The position numbers and the translations under genes are program-made. The notes under the pieces were generated by a model. The model made no database searches. It was not told the DNA's origin and was given only the letters and a program-made list of their open reading frames with translations. Of a DNA stretch of 64,000 nt, positions 26,038 to 37,800 are shown in pieces (the first letter of the stretch is position 1; each line of letters opens with the position of its first letter). This DNA comes from Macrobrachium rosenbergii (lineage: Eukaryota > Arthropoda > Malacostraca > Decapoda > Palaemonidae), in contig NC_089744.1 of assembly GCF_040412425.1 (NCBI RefSeq), forward strand, positions 26,443,501-26,507,500, in the 5' to 3' direction.

Positions 26038-29000
26038 ACTGACTTCACTTTAGGGACGGTAGACCAGGAACCGTCGAAAAGGGATGAGAAGGTAACGAAT
26101 CCCTAAAGGAAAAGTTTGCCTCACTAATTCCGAGCTAAGTGGAAAAGGTTTGCCTCAATTATTCCCGCACCTACTTATCGCTCCGGGACGATGTTCACAG
26201 GTCCGAGAACGAGACAGAAGGCCGTAACGTCTTCAGAAAACTCTCCGTAAACAATTAACAGGCGTTAAGAGTTACGAGACTTGCGGCCGGCCTCCAGGAG
26301 GGGGAAAAATTAGGACCCCAGACACCGGAGGAACAACTATTAATAAGTTATATAAGACGGAGTTTGGCGAAGGAAAAACCGATAGGTGTATATGAAACCT
26401 ACCAATTTACCAAGAATCTCGCCCGGAAACGGAGTTTGGCGGAGGAAATCGATAGGCGTATATGAAACCTACCGACCCACCAAGTACTGCCATCCTTAGT
26501 ATTAAACCTATCAATTTATATATGCTTAATCCTGTAGCCCAACAGCTGGAGCCACATATTACAGCAATGGGAGAACACTCCTTTATTGGCCAGCATACAT
26601 ATGATATGCTCTAAGAAAACAAGTTATTGTGGACTTTAAGCAGAAAGGACCAAGTTCTGCCAGCAGTGGTCATTGGCAAACCTTAGTTCAACCCTTGAAT
26701 CAGGCAGCCAAACAGTCCCTTCATTATCCCCCGGGACAATCTTGTAGTGTTTGCATTCCCTCCATTCTCCCTAGTATGACTAGTTCTAGACAAGATGAGG
26801 TCATTCAAATAGATAGTGATCATGATTGTATCCATTTGGTTTCTGCAAGGGTGATATCCAGACATGTTGTCACTCCAGGTAAACACATTGAGAACTACCA
26901 ATGTGAAAGAAGCCATCCAAGCAGTTGCACTAAAGAATATGATCAGAACCTAGACCAACTCAGCCTTCACATGTGGTTATCTAGCGATTCCTCATAAAGA
27001 GAGGTTTCTCCGAGGATGCACTAGAGATACCCTCCAGACCAGGTAGCTGAACAAGAAGGCTCTTTCTTGCCAAATTAAGAGTATTCTTCAGCCGATGTCA
27101 GTGATAATGTCGGGATCTCTTCAAAATCTCTATTCCAAGGTAGCAGATGTTGCTGTTTTTTAGACAATCTAGGAAGGTAATGTCAGGTTTTGCATAGGAG
27201 AATAGTTGACTTGAAGTCTTCAAATTATGTTCCTCTTAGACACCAAACCCTAGATTCATTTTATTGTACTTCTGTTCATATTATCTTTCTTCCATCTAAC
27301 TTTCCACTCTCTCCTAACACTTGCTTCAAAGTGCAACTGCGAAGTTTCCTTCCTGTTACACCTTCAAACTCCCTGTACTCTTAATTTTCCTTCCAGTGCT
27401 GAATGAGCTCATAGGTCCCAGTGCTTGGCCATTGGCCGAAATTTTATATTCCAATTCCAACCAAAGGTGCAGCTATATTTGTAGCTTTTAAGGAGTAAAT
27501 TATTCTTTGTGGAGATTACCCAGCACATTTTTTAGTTTTACATGGTGCATTAATCACTGGCTGGTTACTGGATATCCTATATTTTGGCAGAATGCCAGTT
27601 TATAACTGCCCCTCCTTTCTCTTCACCCCATCTCACATTCTTTCCTTACATAAGCCCTATCATTCTTATGAATTATATTTGTGTCTGCCCTCCTAAAAAA
27701 AAAGGAAAAGGAATAAAAGAAGTTATGTAATTTATGAACCATGATCATAGTAATAAGGCTCCTGTCCAACTTGATGAGCCCTTTTTAATCTCTGTGATTC
27801 GTGTTTCTTATTCATAATCACTCAGGAAGCCACCTACTTTGGCACCCAGGTTAGAATTTACATATCCAGATTCTTTCCCTCTTAAGAGGGTGGCAATCTT
27901 TTCTTGTGGTGTATCTGGACTGCAGGATTAGTGTTTAAAAAAAAATATTACAATATGTATAGTTGAACCAGACTATTGAGTCAACATTCTTAACTTATGG
28001 GGCTGGTTGCAGTCATATGAAATAACATCTCTCAGTGTATGTTGTCCTGTACTCTACATATGAGGACACCTAACCTTCATCATGTAGAGTACAGGACAAC
28101 ATATACTAAGAGATGTTACAGTATGTCCCCCTAATTGCTGGGGTTAGGGACCACAACCACCCTCGTTAAGCGAAAATCCACGTTAAGTTGGTATCCCCCT
28201 GTAAAAATACTTATAACCAGCTATTTTAATAGTTCAAATTCCAAAGAGCCCCCCTCTAGAAATGCTTATAACTGCCTATTTTAATAGTTCAGACACCATC
28301 CTAAAACCCTTTAATAATACAGTATGTGGCTTACAGCTATGTGTGAAAACTAAACTCTAAGTCCCCTACATTCAAGCACAGCCATTTTCTCTCACAATAT
28401 TGGAACTGTCCTGTTTTCTTTTATTGGATATGGGAAACATTGGGAATTCACAAGTAGACAGAGAGGGGAAACTTTGGGAATTCACAAGTAGAGTTAAATA
28501 CTGTACAGCACTTTGCGTATATACTCATGTAATGTGCGATCTTGCACATCATGTGACCCCCAAATTTTCACCTTTAAAAATTTTTTTTATGTATATCATG
28601 TACAGTAAAGCCCGGTATTCACGGGGGATGCGTACCACATCTCCCCGCGAATAGCTAAAACCAGCGAATACTTAGAACCCTTCTAAAAAACACTTAGAAC
28701 TGCCTATTTTGATAGTTCAAACACTCACAAAACAAACTAAAAATGATTATACAGCTATTATCCTACTTACGATGGGATTAGGTTCCAAAAAAAAAACCAT
28801 TGTTTGTTGGAAAAAACATAAGAAATACCAAAACATATCTCAAACATAGCCTAGCCTACACTAGGGTATTTGGTACTATGTACTGTATACATATATGGTA
28901 GCCTAGCCTACACTATAAAATATACTCTTTACATACACGGTATAGTAATTATTAATATCAGCTAATTCTGGAGGTTCATGCAAAGTGAAAATGAATAACA

Positions 29001-32000
29001 AACAAGAATTAGCTTAACCTACACTATGGTGTGTTGTATATATACAAGGTAGCGTAGTCTGCATTATATACATTCTTATATTGCTTTTGTATTAAAAATT
29101 ACATTCGTAGCGATCATTGTTTTGGTTTGGAAATGTTTACGCGGCGTTTATTTCGCTGCATTTAACTCAGTTCAGAGCGCTTTTCATGCTTCTAGTTAGT
29201 GTAAAGGAATCTCTAGAGGCTAGATACTTTATTTATAAGGGGTAAGGTTATTTTTCATTATACGAAGTGTTTTTAAATCTAAATATAACTAAAATACGTC
29301 TTGTTCTGAAATTAATATATCCATTATTTTTGTTAATAGATGACGATTGACAATGGCCGTTTGGGGGTGTTTGTTTCGTGTAAAAAAAAATTCAAGATTC
29401 CGTTCGCTATTTTTTCACTTTATTTTATCATAATACAAGTTTTACTTATTTATCGTTTATCGGCATAAAAATAGCAGTATTGTGTTCTTTAATGCCCAGT
29501 AGTTTTGATTAAAATACTTTCTCTCCCATTTTGATTATGATCGAGTTTCATCCATGTTGCCGATGCACGATAATTTACAGTATACTGTAGTCATTAGCAG
29601 CTTGAACATTGTTTTCTCAGCTTCAGCTACAACTTACAGCTTAAATGTAGCAGTATATTTCCTTGCAATCTTTTATCCATATCAGTCCTATTTTACTTAA
29701 CATCATTTGTGCCATAACCTACGGTAATTGTTTATTACCGTACGATGGTTGAAATACAGGTAAGTGGCTGTTGTTATCTGATTCTGTTATAAGCAAAACA
29801 AGTTTCTTGGTCGGTTGTTTATGACTGTATGCATTTACACAAGAGTATAACGTTACTAACAATATTTTATCATTCTCTTTTACTTTTTTAACTAGAAGAT
29901 GGGGTAAAGAGATGGAAGAAAAGTTGTCTGTTGTAATTTGATCTCTCTCACTGCCTGATTATGCTGCTGCCTGCACCCGCGCAAAATTTAAAAATATTTT
30001 ATAAATAATATTGTCGTATTGGTATTAATTGCTTACCCCATTGCAAAATCGAATTATCATAAGGTGAATTATCGTAACTTGTGTTACCTGAGTATTTTAA
30101 TAGTTCTATCACAAAAAGTGCGTTTAGTCATGAAAATGAGATGAAAATACAGTATGTAGTGAATATTTCTCAGTGAAAAATACTGCGAATGGGCGAATTT
30201 TCCGCAAATAATGGGTAGATATGTTCCAAAGAGAAATCCATGAATACGTAAGTCCGCAAATTGTGAGAACGCGAATACGGGGGTTTACTGTATCATGCAA
30301 GTTCCTTTTTTGAGAGACCAAATTACAATAGACTAACCTCTTTTCCTCCATCTTGTTATCTATCCCATCTTCTAGTTAAATAAGTTTAAAAAAGTAAAAG
30401 AGAAAGATAAAAGTATCGTTAGTAATGTTATACACATTGTGTAAACGCACACAGCTGTAAACAGCTGAATGAGAAACAGTTGTTTTGCTATGAACAACTG
30501 AATCAGATGCCAACAGCTGTTTTGCTTGCATTTCAACCATCATACTATAGTAAAAAATTACCGTAGTCATGTTACAAATGACGTTAAGTAAAGTAGGACT
30601 GATATATTTTTACATTATACGCTTATTTGAATGGAAAAAAGATCAGCAAGGAAATAAACTGCTAAATTTAAATATACTGCAGGTTGTAGCTGAAGGTGAG
30701 AAAATAATGTTCAAGCTGCTAATGACTATAAATTAGATTGCTTCAACATGGATGAAACTCCCATTAACTTCAATATGAATCAAATTCAACCTTAAATAAA
30801 ATTGGAGAAAAAAGTATTTTAATCAGAACTACTGGGCATGAAAAAAGACATTTTACTGTTGTTTACATGCTGATAAAAGTTAAATATGTAAAGCTCTTAT
30901 TATGATGAAATCAAGTGAAAATAGCGAATGGAAACTAATGATTTTTTTTACATAAAAAAATTACCCCAAAACCATCTATTAATGAAAAAAAAAAAAATAA
31001 ATTCAGTTCACAACGAGACATATTTAGGTCATACAGTATTTTGACTTCAAAATGCTTCGTATAATGAAAAATAACTTTGCCATTTAAATAGAGTATCTAG
31101 AGATTCATTTACACTAACTAGAAGCAAGAAAATCCCTCTGAGTTGAGATAAATATGGCGAAATAAACTTGTAATTGTCCTCAGCTGATTTCCAAACCAAA
31201 ACATTGATCGCTATGTTTGTATTTTATAATACAATACAATAGTAATATGGGAATACTTCATACAGTATTATTGGATACAGTGAAGTAAAGCGCAACTTTT
31301 AAAAGATCCATGGAAAAGATGCATTTTCATTATGTTTGTATTTTATATGATACTAACATGTGAATATTACATACGCTAATTTTATATTTCATGTATGATG
31401 CGACCCCCTTAAAATTACAGTAGCTTCAAAATTAGGTCTTAAGAAGTCGCATGATATGCGAGGATATGCATAAAAAAAAATACAGTATATAAATGCAGTC
31501 AACAATCAGCAATGATAAAATATTCTCTTGTGTATGTACTATACATGTTATAATGATTTACTAATTTGCATATATTAATATTAATGTAAACACAGCAAAA
31601 TATCAATAAAGTATTATTTCACTTACAGAATCCATTTATACTGTGTTTATATTGATCATATATTATCATAATATGTTTAAAAAAAACAATTGCCCCAATA
31701 TTTATAATGTTCACGTTCTGAGAATCAGCTGATTGAGCCTACTACTTAAAGAATTAGGAAAATAATTTTTTCTTTGTTAAAAGAAATGAATGTATTAATG
31801 GAATTATTATTTTTAGTTTTGTACATAAAATTATGTGATATAGTAATTCATATTTCAATAAGAGAGACAGAGACAGAGAGAACTGATGTTTACAATTTAT
31901 GTCTCAGCACAGTAGCTGGGGACGAGACTTGGTTAAACTAGCTGGGAAAGCGAGTATAACCTTGTGTTGCATACAGATGAAATTTGTATTTTAAATATTT

Positions 32001-32607
32001 TTATGGTGATTAGAGATGAAACATCAACAGTGATAAAGTATTCTCTTGTGTACTGTTATATGTGTGATAATCATAGAGTCAACTAAACTTGTAATGAAGT
32101 ACGGTACAGTAAATCAGAGAAAGTGAAAAATATGGCAACTCCTATCTATGTACATATGTTTACATCAGTAAAAACAATTACGTTTACATCAGTAAAAGCA
32201 ATTACCAATGTCGGGACGATTTTTTTTGTACATATTTCGATGATAGTAGATCAGTATAATAATACAGTATAAATGGATTCTGTAAGTGAATGACATTTTA
32301 TCATTATTTTGCTGTTTTTTCATTAAAGGATATGTACACAGAGAGAGAGAGAGAGAGGTTGAACTGAGACGTTTATGTACATTAGTTAGCTGTTTTGTGA
32401 TTTTACGGGATTTTAATTTAGCATTTTATTGATATTTTGCTGTTTACATTCATATTTTATCACTGTTGATGTTTCATCTCTAATCACCGTAAAAATATTT
32501 AAAATCCGAATTTCATACACATGCAACACAACGTTATACTTGCCTCCCCAGGTAGTTTAACCAAGTCTCGTCCCCAGCTACTGTGCTGAGACATCACCTG
32601 TAAACAC

Positions 32608-32697
<90 letters not shown>

Positions 32698-34776
32698 AAA
32701 TATGAATTACTGTATAAACTTTTATGTACAAAATTAAAAATAATAATTCCATTAATACATTCATTTCTTTTAACAATGAAAAAATTAATAATATTAATAT
32801 TTAAAAATTAGTAGATATTTTTTTACCATAAAAACGTATTTGGTCATGAAAATAAAATGGAAATACAGTAATTAGTGAATATTACTTCATGAAAAAATTC
32901 ATGAATTAGTGAATTTCCCTCTATATGCTTTGGGGATAAGTTGCACAGGAAAACCCATGATTAGCTGAAGGAGCCATTGCTGATCCACGATCTAGCTGGG
33001 ACCCACTGTATTTCATATGACTGCAACCAGCTCCATAAGTTAAGAATGTTGACTGAATAGTTTGGTTCAACTATAAGTACATGAAATTTAAGATATAGTC
33101 TTATTAGTTCATTAGATACAAATCTCATAACCAGTTGGTATTTACAGTAGTCATCTTGCTACTATGCTTGCTGATTCCTAAATGGAATATAAATGCAGTA
33201 AGAGTGCAGGTTCAAGGATACAAGTATAATTCTAAGAAAAGTCCTGAGCTATTGTGTCTTATCTTCATTCTGACTTATATTATCCACACTCATAAGACAT
33301 GATGTGTCAAAGCTGTGAATTACATTTGGAGACTAAACTAAAATAATAAAGTATGAATTTCAGTTAATGTGGGGTTTCTTTTTCTGGTGGAAAGCTTTAC
33401 CAGGAGTATAGACTCAACTTTCTGTACTCTGTAAGTTGGGATTCCACTCTAATATTTTATGGTTTAGCTTTTTGAAATTTATCTAGTACTTATGTAATTT
33501 ATAGTGTAATATACTAATTTTTCCTCATTTTTATTTTTTTTTACATAGTAAAATATTGAATACTGAATTTTTGTTTAGGTTAAGTGAATGGTGTGTGGAA
33601 ATGAGGAATATGCAAATTAACCTTTGTGTACAAAAATTGTCAAGTGTGTCCACTGCATTTTTTTGTCTTGCTTAAATTATTAGTTACTTTACTTAATTGT
33701 TACTTATTGTAATTTATTATTAAACAAGCAGTCACCAATTTTTTGTTATTTCTAAATAATTACTGTAATTAATATACATCCTTCTTATGTTCCATGTTGG
33801 CTTTCGGGTTGCTTTTGGGACAGATGCAGGTAAAGTATATGATGTATGAAATTTTCATGTGTGAATATTACCTTTTGCATTTAACCTTAAACATTTTATG
33901 TATGAAAGTACTGGATAATTTCACACACACACACACACACACAAACACTTGTCTGCTTTTGGTACAGAAGTATAGTTATCTTATGCCTTGACTTTAATTG
34001 CTGCCCTTCTGCTGTAGCTGATGTTGGTTCCTATTTTGTTTTTATATGCTCCTTGTGCTTTCTTTAATGATGGGAGATGTTATTGAATTTAGAGTTACTT
34101 TTGCAGGTTTTGGAAACTGTTGATTTATATTTACCATTTCAATAGTAAGCATGAAATGGGCATTTAAAATAATGCATGCAAATTGTAACTTTGGTTTGCA
34201 TTACAGTTTAGTACGTTGGTTTATGAATGTATAATATGCTGTCACTTCATACCTCTGATGCACATTTTCTTGTGGTGTTCGAGAACATAGCTGTTTGTGT
34301 AGTTTTGTGGTGGTCCATGACTTTCAGACACTTGGGGGCCTAGCTGGAAATCCATTGAAGATCTACTGGGCTAGCTTAGGCTATGACCCTTCAAAGTACT
34401 AGACTTGATGTAACCTACCATTTACATTCACTTTCATCTGTTATTTGATTTTGACCCGTAGCATCAGCATACCAGACACTCCTCTTTCAAATACTAAATC
34501 ATACTACCATCTTAATCTAACCCTTAGCCATTCAGGTTTAAGATCTTCATCATTACCTAAGTTATGAGATAACCTTATCGTAGAAGTTAATTGTCACATT
34601 TATACATAGAATGGTATGCAATAAACCCTCAATATTAACCTTAATTTTGACTTGAGTGATGCAGGGGATGCTGTAAAATATTCTTTCATATGTTTGTAGC
34701 TTTGGGACACTTAGTCTAAGTATGAATCACTTAGTTCCATGGGCACTAGTGAATATGGATTTATTTTTGACAATGC

Positions 34777-34810
<34 letters not shown>

Positions 34811-34816
34811 TAATAC

Positions 34817-34853
<37 letters not shown>

Positions 34854-37800
34854 AATGCACTACTGGAATACAGTACTTTTGAGCTCTGGGATAAGTCTAG
34901 CAGAGGTTAACATCAGGAGAGGGATCTTTCAAGGTGACTCACTGTCCTCACTACTCTTTGTAGTAGCCATGATTCCCATGACAAAAGTGCTGCAGAAGAT
35001 GGATGATGGGTACCAACTCAAGAAAGGAGGCAACAGAATTAGCCATCTGATATTCATGGACGACATCAAGCTGTATGGTAAGAGCATCAAGGAAATAGAT
35101 ACCCTAATCCAGACTCTAAGGATTTATATGGGGACATCAGGATGGCATTTGGAATAGAAAAATGCGCCTTGGTCATCATACAAAACGGCAAAGTAACAAG
35201 GACTGAAGGGATAAAGCTGCCAGACGTGAATAGCATCAGACACAGATGAGACAGGATACAAATACCTGGGAGTAATAGAAGGAGAGGATATAAAACACCA
35301 TGAGATGAAGGACACGATCAGGAAGGAATATATGCTGAGACTTAAGGCGATACTTGAGTCAGAACTCAACGCCGGAAACACGACGAAAGCCATAAACACG
35401 GGCAGTACCAGTAATCAGATACACCGCAGGAGTAGTGAAGTGGAGTGGACGAAGGCTGAACTCCGCAGCATAGACCAGAAAACTAGGAAACACATGACAA
35501 TACACAAAGCACTACACCCAAGAGCAAATACAGACAGACTGTACATAACACGAAAGGAAGGAGGGAGAGGGCTACTAAGTGTAGAGGACTGTGTCAACAT
35601 CAAGAGCAGGGCACTGGGGCAATATCTGAAAACCAGTGAAGACGAGTGGCTAAGAAGGGCTGATAAAAGTAGACGAAGACCCAGAAATATACAGAGACAA
35701 GAGAATGAAAAACAACAGAGGAATGGCACAACAAACCAATGCACGGACAGTACATGAGACAGACTAAAGAACTGGCCAGCGATGAAACATGGCAATGATT
35801 ACAGAGTGGAGAACTCAAGAAGGAAGCAGAAGGAATGCTAACAGCGGCACAAGATCAGGCCAAGGACAAGATAAATTCAAAGAACAATAGATGGAAATAA
35901 CATCTCACCCGTATGCAGGAAGTGCAGTATGAAAAACAAGACCATAAACAACATAACAAGAGAATGTCTGGCACTTGCACAGAACTAGTACAAAAAGAGG
36001 CATGATTCAGTAGCAAAAGCCCTCCACTGGGGCCTGTGCAAGAAACACCAGCTAGCTTGCAGTAATAAGTAGTACGAACCCAACCAGAGGGAATGATAGA
36101 AAATGATCAGGCAAAGGTCCTCTGGGACTATGGCATCAGAACAGATAGGGTGATATGTGCCAGTAGACCAGACGTGACGTTGATTGACAGAATCAAGAAG
36201 AAAGTATCACTCATTGATGTGGCAATACCATGGGACACTAGAGTAGATGAGAAAGAAAGAGAAAAAATTGATAAGTATCAAGACCTGAAAATCAAAATAA
36301 GAAGGATATGGGATGTGCCAGTGGAAATTGTACCCATAATCATAGGAACACTAGGCACGATCCCAAGATCCCTGAAAATGAATCTGGAAAATCTAGATGC
36401 CGAAGTAGCTCCAGGACTCATGCAGTAGAGTTTGCTACTAGAAACAGTGCACATAGTGAGAAAAGTGATGGACTCCCAAGGAGGCAGGATGCAACCCAGA
36501 ACCCCACACTATAAAAACCACCCAGTCATATAGGATGGCTGTGATAGACCAAAAATAATAATGATAATAATAATAATAATAATAACACTGTACAAGAGAG
36601 TAGAATATTGTAATAAAAATAATTGCCCAGTCATCTGTTTTAAGAAAAGTGTGCAGTACACCAAGTACTGGGGGCAGGTAGAGTGAATACCCTCCTCCCA
36701 TCCCCATCTACCCAGCAAGGCCTAGAGACTGAAAGTAGACTGAAGGCCAACATACACCCCCACACCATGATAAAGTGGGCTTTTTTGTATTAGCACATGA
36801 TAATATCAGTATCTTATTTGTTACAGGAAGAGATATAATGTGAATGAATGAATGAGAAGAGAAAATGGTTGTGGAAGGTAATGTATGAGTGCAGAGAAAA
36901 GAAATTATGAATAAAGAATGGGGATACAAACACACGTGAACAAGGTAGAGTGCTGATCCACATCAACAACATTGGTTTACAGCAACAGTGAAAAGAATTA
37001 TGTGGTCAGGTTTGTTGAAACAAAACTGTAACTCTGAGGCAGGAATTCTCTTAAAAAATTTTGTACGTTAGCCATTTGAAAGTTTGTAAAGTGGGTTTTG
37101 GCTTACTCGCAGATCAGCAGTCTTGGCGTCAGTTATTCGCGGTTTTTTCTGTGGACCACATCACCAAATATGTTGTGGATAATTTGCCACTTCGTGGATT
37201 TATCTGTTATATGTATATCCAAATATATCGCGGAAAATTCACCACTTTGCAGATATTGGAACACTTTAATATCATTGAAACACTATAGTACTATTTCAAA
37301 CACTTGAATATTATTGAAACACTTTACAGTAATGTCATTTCAAGTTTAAGATTAAGACAAAAATACAATACAGTACAGTGAATCGTATGAGTACTCAACA
37401 GTGATCAGTGTTTGCATGATGCTGATGAATTAGCTGTGCAGTGTAGACTGCAAGTAATGGTAGGCTACTGCCGCAAAGGTGTTTCTTGGCTTTAACATAT
37501 CAAGAAGTTCTACCTTCTGCTGGAGTGTCATGACCTTCCTCTGTCTTTTAGGCACTTTGCCAGAAGTCTTAGCAGGAGCAGGGTGTTTTGGAGCCATCTT
37601 ATACAAGAACAAAAAGACTTCAATGAATACTACACAACGCAAATGCGAACATACTGAACCAACGCGATGAAGTGAAATAAAGATGCTTTGTTTCGCGAAC
37701 TGTGAGAGTTGGGCTTGGGACGAACATTTTTCAAAAGAAAAAATACACTTTACAGTATGTACCAATTACTGTATTTTGCTGTGTTTACATTAATATTACA

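Larger units (their letters stand above)
22031..26500 (-). mobile_element. Second DIRS-type retrotransposon family, minus strand, degenerate
   Basis: The minus-strand order is a gag-like region (about 26000-24850), reverse transcriptase (24800-23970), then a recombinase-like tail (23700-22300). The sequence GGATCGGGGTCCCGTGTCAC occurs directly at 22038 and 22239 and inverted near 22171-22206, giving the same ITR-plus-foldback arrangement as the other DIRS family here. The opposite end near 26500 lacks a recognisable partner, so the element is probably 5' truncated or diverged; a 72-bp unit (GGAGTTTGGCG...) is duplicated at about 26358-26500. Many stops and frameshifts. Confidence 0.65.
28119..33008. 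mobile_element. Pogo/Tigger-like composite element inserted in the palindrome
   Basis: The ends are CAGTATGTCCCCCTAATTGC on the left and the complement of CAGTGGGTCCCAGCTAGATC on the right, with TA on each side (28117-28118, 33009-33010). The 4.9-kb interior is itself layered: a further TIR pair near 28500 and 31490, a third pogo-like TIR element at 28603-30290, a large internal inverted repeat, a foldback at 31770-32785 and a CT tract. A related end (complement of CAGTGGGTCCCCGGTCATCG) is seen at 38763-38782. Confidence 0.65.

Noticed and set aside
35415..35795. Minus-strand open frames over the LINE
   Set aside because: They lie antisense to the clear reverse transcriptase and C-terminal region and show no family motifs.
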